From: Teratosphaeria epicoccoides
Taxonomy: Eukaryota > Ascomycota > Dothideomycetes > Mycosphaerellales > Teratosphaeriaceae
DNA: 64,000 nt
Direction of reading: 5' to 3'
NCBI GenBank assembly: GCA_021401465.1
Contig: JADDMT010000018.1
Coordinates: forward strand, 344,405-408,404
Part shown: piece by piece, positions 11,484 to 22,679 of the stretch
Position numbering within the stretch: the stretch's first letter is position 1
Layout of the letters: each line of letters opens with the position of its first letter
Position numbers and translations under genes: made by a program
The notes under the pieces: generated by a model
What the model saw: only the letters and a program-made list of their open reading frames with translations
What the model was told of the DNA's origin: nothing
Database searches by the model: none

Positions 11484-12005
11484 AGATCGCTACCTCAAAG
11501 CTTGAGCGAAAGGTAAATCTTTCCCTGTGATCTTGCACACGAAGGCCGCGGTGGACGGCGAAGCTGGCATAAGACGCAATGGGACAGGAACGCTACGACA
11601 ATCATGCATCAGCAAGCGAAGCGCTGTCGCAATTCACGTAATTAGGACAGAGCGACGTCTCCGAGATTCGAGACAAATTGGGAACTGGGAAGCAGAATCG
11701 ACATGCACGATAGCGTGCGACGTGGTAACAAGCTGCATCGGATCTGGCCGACGAGCAAGAGCCGAAGAGGCATAACAGCACTGGTTGCGTCACTTCTATG
11801 ACAACAAGAAAGGGAAGGGAAGGGAGCACATAGCTCAATCATCAACTAAATTCGTCAAGCTCTCATTGTGCTGTTCGCCCGAGAAAGAACACCCATTAAC
11901 AATCCTGTTAAAAGAGACAAGGGTATCTCGCTGCCATTCGTAACTGTGATCCATCATCTCATGCAAAAAGCCTCATCCTTGTACACCCGCCACTGAGAGG
12001 CGCGT
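11484..12005. other. Intergenic between convergent 3' ends
   Basis: 3' regions of the hypothetical gene and the stomatin gene. Only short spurious frames; no feature supported. Confidence 0.55.
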
Positions 12006-13167
12006 TCACATGTTCTCGACCACCCTTGCGTTCACAGCATCATGGAAGCCGTGCGTGTTGGCCGCCGAATTACCAAAGGTGTTCGCGTTGCTGTGGCTGC
12101 CAGTGCCATAATCCTGGTAGCTGCTCGGTCCCTCACCATGCTGCTCGGCAATGGCCAGCTGATTCTGCACGGTCTGATTCTGCGCCGGCAAGAAGATAAC
12201 TTTACTGTTCGCCGTCTTCGCCATTGACTGCATCGCCTCGAGGTACCTGATCTGCATTGCCGGCGCGCTCGAAAGAATATCCGCAGCCTGGCGCATGAGC
12301 TTGGCGGACTCGACTTCGGCACGGGCACTGATGACTTTAGCCTCACCGGTCCGCTTGGACTGTGCGGCCATGGACAGCGAGTCCTGAAGATCTTGGCTGA
12401 AAATTATGTCTTTGACGAGCATGCTCTCTACTTGCACGCCCCAGCCTGTGGCTGTCTCGTCGATTATTTCACGGATAGACTGCGCGATTTCTTCTCGGCG
12501 CTCGATCACATCTTGCAGGACGCGCGCGCCGATGACGTGGCGGAGGGTGGTCTGCGTGCGCTCGACGAGTGCTTGGCGGATGTTGGAGATGCCAAAGGCG
12601 GCTTTGTGGGGGGAGGTGATGTGGTAATAGATGACGGAGGTGAGGGTCAGGTTGACGTTGTCTTTAGTCATGCAGACTTGCTTGGGGACTGTTGACCTGT
12701 CTTTAGCATGTGCGCGGATGTCTGGGAGATGTCGTTCGCGATTGCTTACCTTCGACAATCTGTATCTTGACGTCCACCTGGATCAAGTTCTCGGAGAGGG
12801 GGTTGATCTTGACGAGACCGGGATCCACGGCCCTTGCGAAACGACCAAACTTGGTGACCAGACCCACGTTGCCCTGGGCCACTGGCTTGTATGGGTTCGG
12901 GCAGACGATGCAGCATGGTATCGCTCCACATGTTCCTATAAATGTGCCGAGAGTGTTGATCATGGATCCATACCAGCCCGCTTGCGAAGCGTCCTCGGTG
13001 TCGGGCTTGATGACTTGCGCGTATGATGGCTGAAGGTCCTCGCGTCTCGGTGGCTCGACCTTGACGATTGGCTCGTCGGCTCTGCGTGAGGCATTGCCGT
13101 GTACAGACGCCTTGCCGTTATCTGCTGCGCCGTCCATTGTTGATATCGCTGTTGTCGGTGTTGACAC
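12006..13167 (-). CDS. Stomatin/slipin-like SPFH (band 7) protein
   Basis: Two exons, 13167-12750 and 12688-12006, 61-base intron, 366 residues. The donor is GTAAGC; the acceptor that keeps frame and family sequence is CAACAG, giving VDVKIQIVEVPKQVCMTKDN. The N-terminus is disordered, then a membrane-inserting Cys-rich segment (FIGTCGAIPCCIVCPNPY, a likely hairpin and palmitoylation site), then the SPFH domain with VGLVTKFGRFARAVDPGL, ALVERTQTTLRHVIGARVLQ and the oligomerisation helix AKLMRQAADILSSAPAMQIRYL. The C-terminal 50 residues are Asn/Gly/Ser-rich. Stomatins scaffold membrane microdomains and modulate channels. An in-frame ATG 30 bases downstream is also a possible start. Confidence 0.92.
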
Positions 13168-14930
13168 TGCAGTGCTTGTGGCTGCTGTGGCGTGAATCCA
13201 GATAAGGTATCGGTGAATCCTGCCTGGGTGATTTCAATTGAATAGGAAGCGATCTGGGACTCGAGCATTCCTTATATGCGGCCTATGATCGACATTTCAA
13301 GGGCACAGCTAAGTTCCTAGCGCGAGCTCTTTGTGGAGAGAGTGCACCGCCGCCACTAGCGGCGCATGTGATGCGGATCTCGGATACATTGCCGCTCGAT
13401 GACAGAACGATTGTGGTTTTCCTCCAACCAGCACGCCCCAATCCTGCTTGCATGGCCTCGAAGGATCAACCCATTGCTGGGCCACGGCATTATGACTGGA
13501 TCCTGCCCCCGTCGCTGGATTCTGGCGACAGCGCTGTGCGACCTGCGCGATTATTGCAGATTGAGCCTCGAGAGGATCTGTGTACACTACTGGCAACTCT
13601 TGCACATGAGTTCAAGGTCACGGGCGTCCCTACCTACTACGCTATGGCCGCACGGGATTTTCCGCATGGCAAGCGAACAACCCGCCCAAGCTGCAGGTGT
13701 GTACATAGAAGCGGGAATTAATGCTTTCTCACGAGTCACGTGCCTGGGCCTAGCGCTATAAAGGGACGAGGCTCAGTCAGTCACCGGGTGGATCACGATT
13801 CAACAGTGCCGTCTCCCGCGCTGCAAGGCTTAGTGTGGCATCGGTCTGAGGACAATATTACCCGCTGCGACGTTCAGTCCTTCAGGCGTCTCACGGCAAT
13901 GATGGCTTGATTCCATCAGCAGAGCTTGGTGCTATGCTGTTTAACGACATTGTTTTGGAAAAGGGTGCCGAGGGTTCCAACTTATGGTGAGAGCATCGTT
14001 GCCAGCCATGGGAAAGCCCTCTCATGCGTGGATCATGGCTCGCTACATTTGTCTCACTGAGAGAAGCAACGGCTTCAAAGACCCTAAGATGGGTTCGAGG
14101 TGCTTCAAAGTTTTCGCCAACGGCACAACCTTCTCGTTCAGCATACGATGCCGCAAGATATGAAACCGCCCTTAGCTGGATCGTCGCTGTTCGAGGTGGT
14201 TGATCTGGATGCTTGGCGATCCCAACGACACTGCCTGTCATCTTATATTCTCTCGGCACAATCAGCGCTGCTCCACGAACACACCATGTCGTGGCAGGCG
14301 CTGACATCCGACGCAACCAAAAAGTTGCACATGTGGGTCGGCGCAGTATCTGTGTGCGCTCGATCTCCGTGAATGAGCGTATCAAGTCGTCTTGGCCCAG
14401 CGATGCAATGTCGCCAAGAGCCTTGGTATTGAATGGACGAACCATGCGGGGCAGAGCTTCTTGAAATGATGAGGCAAATCGAGGGCCTTTGCAGCCGGCG
14501 TTTGACGGTGTCCTTGCTGCCCTCCAGTATTGCTGCACGCTGCACATTTACTGGTACTTTTCGCACCAGCCGACTGGCGAATCCACTAGTCGAGGGAATC
14601 TCATCAGTTTTCTGACTGGTGCCGCCGACTGGTGACTGGCGACTGGTGAGAAACAAAGGCCTGATCAGCCAGATGGTGTTTGACACCAGAAACGTCCTTT
14701 ACGGCGACAAGAATCACCACGAGAGCAATATTGAGCATCAATGACCACTAGTGGTGCTCCAACTCTCTCCTTTGCTGACATCGCAATTCAGAATGCGTTA
14801 GACTCTAACACCACCTGGCCCTCGGAGCAGGACCTCTTTTCCTAGGAGTCGGAAGTAATGCTCCATTCGAAGGACACCATTCAAAAAGCTTCACCTATCC
14901 ATCAAGGTAGAAGATTGGTGACCATTCACA
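13168..14930. other. Long gene-poor gap with one doubtful ORF
   Basis: No recognised gene. A 218-codon frame on the minus strand (14547-13891, ATG start) shows no known domain and no splice context and may be chance. Around 14560-14760 there is a cluster of ACTGG/GACTGG words (CGACTGGTGACTGGCGACTGG) like those in other spacers of this window. The last 200 bases are the upstream region of the alkaline phosphatase gene. Confidence 0.5.
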
Positions 14931-17118
14931 ATGCACAAGATGAAGCTTGGCATCATGGTGTTCACTCGCTGCTTATTAGGATTTTTGTACCTTCTCGATA
15001 CAGTCTTCGCCCAAACATATCAACGCTTGGGTGCCTGCCCCACCCTTGGTTGCATCTTACCTCCGGACCAGCAGGACTTCCTTGCCGGCCAGCTGTTCGA
15101 CATTCGGCTCGAAGTCCATGCACCGAAGAACGGCTCTGAGGCCACAGACGGCGTACCGGATATCGACTTCATCTTCTTTATCAGTAAAATTGGTCAAGAT
15201 CCCGAGCCAGCTGCCAGCTTTTTCGGGATTGCCGAACCTCATCTCGAGACTTGGAACTTCACGTACTATGAGGACCTCTTTGCTGAGGATGCGAAAGCCC
15301 CGACAGTGGTCAATGTAGCCTCTAAGGCCTATCGTAGGGTGGCATTGTACGAACCAGGGGAGTACAAGGCTGTCTTGATCTACAATGGAACCACCACAGA
15401 GGCGTGCTGGCTGGTCCGCGATATTGCGGAGGTTCGCAGGACCAAGAATGTGTTGCTATTCATCGGAGATGGCATGACGACCAACATGATCACCGCTGCC
15501 AGACTCATTGCGCACAAGAGCATAAACGGGCGCTACCAAAGCACTATGGCCTTGGACAAATTTCCCATTCTCGGCCACCAGATGACGCATTCATTAGACA
15601 GCTTCATTACGGACAGTGCTAATTCCGCGACCGCGCTGTATACTGGTCACAAATCCACGGTTAATGCCTTGGGTGTCTATGCAGACTCATCAAAAGATCC
15701 TTTCGATGACCCCAAAGTAGAAACCATCGCCGAGCTATTTCACCGCTTGTGGAAAGGCCACATCGGCATCGTCAGTACAGCATTTGTTGCCGATGCAACT
15801 CCAGCTGCCCTGACAGCTCACACACGCGATCGTGACCAATATGGTGCTGTGGTTGACTCATTCATTCACGGCATAGTCAATTACACCTGGACTCAATGGA
15901 ATGGGCCCGAGGTCCTTTTTGGTGGTGAGTGTGATCTATCCTTTGATGAGCGCACATCTGCTGATGAATGACTCAGGGGGCGCCGAGCAGTTTTATTCTC
16001 CAAGCCTCGGCGGCAAAACTTACATGGGCCTCGACTATTATCAAGTCTTCAGTGACGCTGGCTACAAAATTGTCCACGATAATACTGCATTGCAGGCAAT
16101 TTCAAGTTCCGATAGGCTTCTGGGCATCTTCTCGGTCAACAACATGGCCAAGTGGCTCGATCGCAACATTTATACCAATGCTCTGCTAAATCAAACGAAC
16201 TCGCCGGACGGTCTGAAGAAAGATGCAACTGACCAACCCGGCCTCAAGGAGATGACGCTCAAAGCCATCGATGTCCTGACCACGCGCTCGAACATCACCG
16301 GCAACGGCTGGTTCATCATGTCTGAAGCTGCCTCGATCGACAAGCAAATGCACGTCTTAGACTACGACCGAGCTCTCGGAGAGCTTCTCGAGCTTGATGA
16401 TACAGTGAAAGCCTCGATCAAACACTTGACTGAGCTAGACTGCCTAAAAGAAACTCTCCTCATTGTCACAGCAGACCACGGCCATGGTTTCGATGTCTTC
16501 GGTAACGTGGACACTAAGTACCTCAGCGCCAAAACCGACCCGAGAGAGAAACGACGTGCAGTCGGCACTTATCAGCAATCCGGTCTGTCGCAGTACATCA
16601 ACACTGGCAATCTCAGATACACGGATAGCAATTTCCCTTCCAACTGGAGTCCCCGGTATACGCTCGCGCAAGGCTTTGGTGCAGACCCAGATCGCAGGGA
16701 GAACTACCGCGTTCACGAAGATGGCCCTCGCGTTCCGGCCAAGAACCTCTCAGGTCTCCCTGCTGATGATTTCTTCGTCAACCCCACGGACAATCTCGAT
16801 GGCTTCGTCGTCAATGGCACCCTTCCTACGTCCGCGTCGCAAGGCGTGCACTCTTTGACGGACGTACCTGTATTCGCAATGGGTCCCTGTCAAGAGATTT
16901 TCGGGGGGGTATATAACAGCATTGATGTCTTCTTCAAGATGGCGGAGTGCCTTGGATTGTCCAGGCCTGGCAATGTTGTGCAGGGGAACAGCACGAGTGG
17001 TGGGAGGGCTGGGTATTATGACGGGCCAGGAAATTGGGAGACGTATCATGAGGATGTGCCTGGGTATACGCAGTATGGAGAGTTCAACCCAAGGTATGGT
17101 GGTAGCAAGCATTGGTGA
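14931..17118 (+). CDS. Secreted alkaline phosphatase
   Basis: Two exons, 14931-15924 and 15977-17118, 52-base intron (GTGAGT, acceptor ACTCAG); 711 residues. ATGs at 14931 and 14940 are both in frame. The N-terminus KLGIMVFTRCLLGFLYLLDTVFA is a signal peptide. An N-terminal domain of about 140 residues with CPTLGCILPPDQQDF precedes the catalytic domain. Metal and catalytic motifs are present: FIGDGMT with Asp near 180, ITDSANSATA with the nucleophile Ser near 229, the MSEAASIDKQMH metal site, and TADHGHG near the C-terminal third. Several N-x-T/S sequons fit a secreted glycoprotein. The enzyme hydrolyses phosphomonoesters outside the cell or in the vacuole, using zinc and magnesium by family. 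Likely phosphate-responsive, though I identify no promoter element. Confidence 0.93.
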
Positions 17119-17587
17119 GGGTGCGAGAGGAGGAAGTCGCGAGCCTGAGCTATATTTGTATTGTGGGTGTATCTATGATTAGAGAGTCCGAAGATGCGAT
17201 TGTCTCAGCAATTCCATCAGTCACCCAACCAGTCAAACGATTAATGGCAAGTGTCATTTTCAAGTTCAGATAGTGCAAGCAGTCAACAGCATCACTGCTT
17301 GATAACCTTGTCAACAAGTACCAAGGTAAGTAATCCATGAGCCAGCAGTCAGCCATGTTAAAACAGCAATCAGTCATGTCAACCAGGCAAGCAGTTGACT
17401 GGAGAACGGGACCGCTGACTTGTCTCCGCTTTGGCTGTGGTATTGAGCCAGATACACCATTGGAGCCATATGTTCTGCGTCTTATTCCAGCGCTCAAATA
17501 AGGTAGCTCGTATCATACACTATTCAGCAAAGCCATCGTATCCGACGAACGCCATCGCTAACACAGTCTCAACAGCACACTTACAGC
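17119..17587. other. Convergent spacer rich in CAGTCA words
   Basis: Between the 3' ends of the phosphatase and MSH2. From about 17210 to 17400 it contains many CAGTCA/CAACCAG/AATCAGTCATG words. No open frame of note. Confidence 0.55.
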
Positions 17588-20374
17588 TCAAAGAGCTTTG
17601 ATCTGCTGAAAGAACGGATTCGCAAGCAACGCTTCATTTCCCTTCACCAAATCTCTCATCCTCTGCACCTGATCCTCCTTACTCAACTGCTCCGCCTCAA
17701 CCTGCCCCTTCCACTTCATCAAGATCTCCTTCAACATCCTGCTGCCCTCCTCCACTTCATCCTTACTTGCCTCGACATCCTCCACATTCTCATGCTTGCC
17801 CGAGAAGTCCTCCAACTCATCAGCCTTCCGCTTAGCCATATTGACGACTTTCTGCGGGAAGCGCACGAGCTCGGCAACGTGGATCCCGAAGGACTGGTCT
17901 GAGATGCCAGGCACGACTTTGTACAGGAGCGTGACTTCGCGTCGACGACTGTTCGATGCATCATCTCCTGTCATGGCTACGTCGCCGTTCTCGTCACCGA
18001 TGTGCGCGACGACATGCAGGTTCTGGACTTGTGGGTAGGAATCTTTCAGCGCGGTGAGCTCGTGGAAGTGGGTCGCGAACATGGCACAGGCGCCGATCTC
18101 CTTGATGATGTGTTCGCTGATGGCCCAGGCGAGACCGAAGCCGTCATATGTGCTGGTGCCGCGGCCTAGCTCGTCGATGATGACCAGAGATTCGCGTGTA
18201 GCAGTCTTGAGGATGTTGGCGGTCTCGAGCATTTCTGCCATAAAGGTACTGACGCCCTTTAGTTGGCTGTCACTTGCTCCGACGCGAGCTAAGATGCAGT
18301 CGAACAATGTGATTTCGGCTTCTGAACAAGGCACGAAGCAGCCTATTTGTGCCATCAGGGCGATGACGCCAATCTGTCGGATGTATGTTGATTTGCCGCC
18401 CATGTTTGGTCCGGTGATGATCAAGAACTCTGACTTGCCACGGACAAAAGAAACGTCGTTTGTAATGAAGGAGATGTCGTCTTGCATCTCCATACATGGA
18501 TGTCTGGCTTCTTTGAGGATGGTGTTGCCGGTGCCTCGAGGATGGACTTTCGGCCGTACGTATGAGGTTGGCGCGTGTACTGCGACATGCGCGAAGCTGA
18601 CAATGACATCCAGATGTGCGAGGACACCAGCCAGCTTCTCGATGACGGGGCAATAGGAAGCTGCGACGTTGACAACCTCTTGGACCAAGCCACTTTGCGT
18701 GCGATTGTACTGCTCGGAGTATGAGTCGAAGTCTCGCCTCATCTGGCTCATGGCAGTGGTCGTGAAGAAGACACCATTCTTCTGCGTTGAACATTCCTGA
18801 TATTGCTTCTTGTTCCGAATAGCGTTGGCCTCGTTTCTTGTCAGTCTGAAGCACCAGCCGTGGACCTTGTGATTCTCCAGAAAGAGCTTCTTCTCAACGT
18901 CCTGGTCCAGGTCATCGCCGACTCTCTTGTGCTCCGTATACATCTCGTAGCGAAGCTTGTCGAGCTTCTTGCGTATTATGCGAAGACCATCGTCAAACTC
19001 TGATTTGATGACAAATTCGTGATTGTCGAGTGCTTCGAGGTCGACAGTAGTCTCTACCATTTCCTGCAATTTGACAAAGCTGTCGGAGTATGAACGTAGT
19101 TTGTTGGTGTACTCGGCATCGAGCGTATCCTTGTAGGCCTCATCCATGACACCCTCGAATGTCCCGATAAAGTCCGGTAACCGAATAGCCACCTGGTAGG
19201 CGCGTACTACGTCCTCAAGGTTCGCCTTCTTGCGCTGGAACTTCTTTGCCAGCCGGAAGAGGTCGGGTATTGATCGCAAATGCTCTTCCTGCAGCGTTTG
19301 TCTCAATTCTGTATCGTTCACGAAAGCCTCCACCAGCTGTTGCCTCTTCTCGATCTCCTCTAAACTCATCAGAGGCTGCTTCAGCCACTGCGCAAGTAAT
19401 CTGCTGCCCACTGGCGTTTTGCAGTGATTGAGCAGTCCGTACAAATTCATCGTCTTCGAGCCATCTTTGGGTCCTGGCATCAGATTCAGAGCTTTTAGTG
19501 CTGACGAGTCAAGCTTCATGAACTGGCTGAGGTCGTGTTGGTAGAGCTGGTATTGGCCAAAATTGGTCGGGTCTGACATCGCTCCAAGATATTTGATCAG
19601 GGCAGCAGCTGAGCTCATTGCGAGCTTGAGGTCGGTCTGTGGAAGCATGCCTGTTGCCTTCTCGCTCCGCAGCAGCCTGGCGAGATCCTGCTCGATGTCA
19701 CGGCTGCTGAAGTCGTTCGCGGGCCTCTCGGACACCGCACATCCGCAGTTGTCGGCGATGGTGCGGAGCTTGTGCAGCTCAGCATCCTTCTTGGTACCGT
19801 CGAACTGAACCAAGCATTCTTTGGCCCCGAGCTGAATCAGCAGCGACTCGAAATTGGAATAAATGTCGTTGTCGGCGAATTCGCTGACTCCAAGCTCGCG
19901 AACACTGGCATCTGCAAAGCAGACCCCGACTTGACGAGCCTCCGTGGCTTTTGCAGAGACTTTGACGGCGAGTATGATCGGAGCCGACTCGATGTGACCA
20001 CCCAATTCGTCCTCGATATCTTGCAAGTTGCCTGGGGATGCTTGCTTTACGACTTTCCATTGGTTCCGATTCGAGCTCTGGAGCACTTCGACACGTTTGC
20101 CCAAGCGAAAGATGGCTTCTCGCAGGAAGTTCTTGTATGCGGTCCAGGTCATTGTCACGGATGGCAGTCCAGGATTTCGACCAAGAGTCTTGATGACTGA
20201 TGTCGTCTTGTACTGCACCCGAGCTATGAGCATAGCATCCTCGCCATGCGCACTGAGCCAATCCCCTCGATCGAAGATCCGGACGGCCTCGGCATTCTTG
20301 TTCGATTCCAGCTGGTTGTATGCCTTGATGAAGCCGCCTTCATCGTCCAGCTTCAGCTCGGGACGGGAGCCCAT
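17588..20374 (-). CDS. MSH2: DNA mismatch repair protein MSH2
   Basis: Single uninterrupted frame of 928 residues, the usual length for fungal MSH2. The domain order is complete: mismatch-binding-like domain I (FDRGDWLSAHGEDA, VQYKTTSVIKTLG), connector, lever/clamp helices, then the ATPase. Walker A (GPNMGGKSTYIRQIG) lies near residue 653, Walker B and signature (VIIDELGRGTSTYDGFGLAW) near 731, and the helix-turn-helix dimer region follows (LLYKVVPGISDQSFGIHVAE). MSH2 pairs with MSH6 or MSH3 to detect mismatches in nuclear DNA. The MSH2-type residues are intact. It is divergent with the SR-type RNA-binding gene, with 304 bases between start codons. Confidence 0.98.
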   Translation of the reverse strand: MGSRPELKLDDEGGFIKAYNQLESNKNAEAVRIFDRGDWLSAHGEDAMLIARVQYKTTSVIKTLGRNPGLPSVTMTWTAYKNFLREAIFRLGKRVEVLQSSNRNQWKVVKQASPGNLQDIEDELGGHIESAPIILAVKVSAKATEARQVGVCFADASVRELGVSEFADNDIYSNFESLLIQLGAKECLVQFDGTKKDAELHKLRTIADNCGCAVSERPANDFSSRDIEQDLARLLRSEKATGMLPQTDLKLAMSSAAALIKYLGAMSDPTNFGQYQLYQHDLSQFMKLDSSALKALNLMPGPKDGSKTMNLYGLLNHCKTPVGSRLLAQWLKQPLMSLEEIEKRQQLVEAFVNDTELRQTLQEEHLRSIPDLFRLAKKFQRKKANLEDVVRAYQVAIRLPDFIGTFEGVMDEAYKDTLDAEYTNKLRSYSDSFVKLQEMVETTVDLEALDNHEFVIKSEFDDGLRIIRKKLDKLRYEMYTEHKRVGDDLDQDVEKKLFLENHKVHGWCFRLTRNEANAIRNKKQYQECSTQKNGVFFTTTAMSQMRRDFDSYSEQYNRTQSGLVQEVVNVAASYCPVIEKLAGVLAHLDVIVSFAHVAVHAPTSYVRPKVHPRGTGNTILKEARHPCMEMQDDISFITNDVSFVRGKSEFLIITGPNMGGKSTYIRQIGVIALMAQIGCFVPCSEAEITLFDCILARVGASDSQLKGVSTFMAEMLETANILKTATRESLVIIDELGRGTSTYDGFGLAWAISEHIIKEIGACAMFATHFHELTALKDSYPQVQNLHVVAHIGDENGDVAMTGDDASNSRRREVTLLYKVVPGISDQSFGIHVAELVRFPQKVVNMAKRKADELEDFSGKHENVEDVEASKDEVEEGSRMLKEILMKWKGQVEAEQLSKEDQVQRMRDLVKGNEALLANPFFQQIKAL

Positions 20375-20678
20375 GGTGGCGGCGTTCCTGCCTTATCGGG
20401 AAAAGCCTTGAAGACGCGAAGCTGGGGAGCTCTCTACGGGGAGTCTTGCAGATACCTCGTCCGGGGCAATATCTTCGGCGAATACTCTCAATGGAAGCTT
20501 GGAAGGTGCCTTTGAATTTGTGCGACGCGTTTCGTGACGCGCTCGCGATAAGCACGAGTCATGTTCCCGGTGTGACTAAGCACGGATTTTCCAGCTCCGG
20601 ATGCGTTTCGACTGGACATCATGTTCAGTTCTCTTTCAACTCCTCACCATCATCAACTTCCACAAACACGACACCGCC

Positions 20679-21709
20679 ATGAGCAGAAGCGGCGGCACCA
20701 CTCTCTACGTGACGGGCTTCGGCCACGGTACGCGCGCTCGCGATCTGGCATTCGAGTTTGAGCGGTACGTTACTCAGCGATACACGAGCGCATGCGCGCA
20801 ACGAGCCACAGGCTACGCGATGACCCCCGAGCGAGCGAGCGAGCGCTTCCGCCATCGAGCGGAACCCCCTCTTCCCCAAGACCCTGCATTCGCTCCAGCT
20901 TGGCGGCGGCATCGAGGTTCTGCGTTCACGACTGTGAACAAAGGGCACAAGTACTGATAATATTCAAGGTATGGGCGCCTTGTCCGCTGTGACATTCCAG
21001 CTCCGCGCACCGCTTCCAGCAGGCTGTAAGTCCACCACACATCCGAAGCGAGCGCCATATGATACTGACAGCTGCCAAAGCTTTGCCTTTGTGGAATATG
21101 AGAGTCGTCGTGACGCTGACGATGCGTACTACGAGATGCATAACAAGCGTATCGGGCGTGACGATATCCTGAAGATCGAGGTAAGGACACACCAGCAGAG
21201 GAGGAGACAAGGCAATATGGTCGCAGCTGACGTGTCATAGTGGGCTCGCACTCCTCCATCGGCAAGCTGGCGCTTTGATGCTGGTCGTGGTCCACCGCGC
21301 GATGACCGCCGCCGTGACCGTTCGCGCGGTGGCAGTCGCCGCTCACGCTCTCCGCCACCGCGCAGCAGTCGCTACGATGAGGATGACCGTCGTGATCGTG
21401 ACCGCGATTACGACAGACGCGACAGGAAGGACGACCGCGACGACCGCCGCAGGGATCGCACCCGCAGCCCAGATGGTGACCGTGACATGAAGGACAGGGA
21501 CCGTGAGGACAGCCGTGAGGCGCGCGGACGTGATCGTGGCGACCGCTACGATGACGAACCGCGCGAGAACGGCGCCAATGGTGAGGACCGCAAAGGTACG
21601 CTCCAGCCTCTCTTTCAACCACGCCAGTTCCAACACCCGGATCTGACGATGCGGTTCAGGTCGTGATGAGCCAGCACCAGCCAACGACGACCTCGATACT
21701 GCGGAGTAG
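20679..21709 (+). CDS. SR-type RNA-binding protein (Srp2-like), RRM plus RS/RD domain
   Basis: Five exons: 20679-20764, 20969-21025, 21081-21180, 21241-21595 and 21660-21709 (215 residues); all introns have GT-AG ends, the first being long (204 bases). The spliced protein begins SRSGGTTLYVTGFGHGTRAR, an RNP2-like strand, then YGRLVRCDIPAPRTASSR and the RNP1 strand LFAFVEYESRRDADDAYYEM. After KIEWARTPPSASWRFD it enters an Arg/Asp/Ser repeat tail (RRSRSPPPRSSRYDED and onward). This is the layout of fungal Srp1/Srp2 splicing factors in the nucleus. The uncommon first intron and a tail of RD rather than pure RS dipeptides are notable. The gene is easy to miss because no exon gives a long frame. 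Confidence 0.88.
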
Positions 21710-22679
21710 GGCTTCGCTGGTATTCGCATGGACTCAGGAGTCTGGTAAGCGTATCGATTGCGGCGACTGGGCAGAAAAGAGCAGGTAAAGGTGAGAGTAC
21801 GATTTTGAGAAAAGCACAACAAGTGCGGCGGAGCATTACCGGCCTGGAGCAAGGCTAGTTTTGCATTGACTTCACAAAAAGCAATACAGCATCGGGTACA
21901 CGTTCGAACGAGCGAGCGAGCGACCGAACGATCGGCTGCGACATCACGAAACCAGACTGTATCCACGTTCGATTCGAAATCCTACCTCGTTGTCCGACTA
22001 CCATTGTCCCGTTCCTACACGATCGTCATCCACCCCACCACCCTTCCTTCCGAACCACGCCGAGCGGTATCCGTCGTCACTCCCCCCCCCATCCGTACGC
22101 GCGACTTTCGGCCATCATGCTTGTTACTAACCCTTCATGTTTCTTGGTCCCACTTCACTATGTCTTGCTGTTAAAAAAAGTATCGGTGCTCATTGGTGCT
22201 CCGACTGCTTGATGCTGCGGTCGACTGCCTGATGATACAACAGACTGTGCTTGACGCCGTGAATGGCCTCTGCGACAGGTGCCTGCTGGACAGGCTTGGG
22301 TCGTTAATCTACCGGCCAATCAGTAATCCCTCACCGATATAGCGCTGAGTGTTGCCACATTCCTCAGTCCGAGTTCGCGCGATTTTCGGCACCTGCGCGC
22401 GCTGTTCCGCCCTGGCTGTTGTTGCTGTCGTGGCGAAAACAACATCCGCTAGAAGCCGCCTTCTTGAACATCCTGTGCCGAGCAGAGAGGTGTGAGAGGC
22501 ATGTGCATGCTGTACAGATTAGATCGTATAATGAAGTACATGATCGATCGCCGAGGTCACCAGCCTCTGCACGGAGTCGCTGTCATTTCGCCGTATCGGT
22601 GTGCTGCTCTGGACTGCCTCCCTAGCCTCTGCCGCTGCATCTAAAGACTTCAAGATCAACTGCCACAACCCGCCACACC
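21710..22679. other. Intergenic, no gene seen
   Basis: A convergent spacer. It holds a GAGC/GAAC-rich run near 21900, a C8 run near 22083 and a few GACTGC words near 22205-22255. Short frames are not convincing. Confidence 0.5.
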
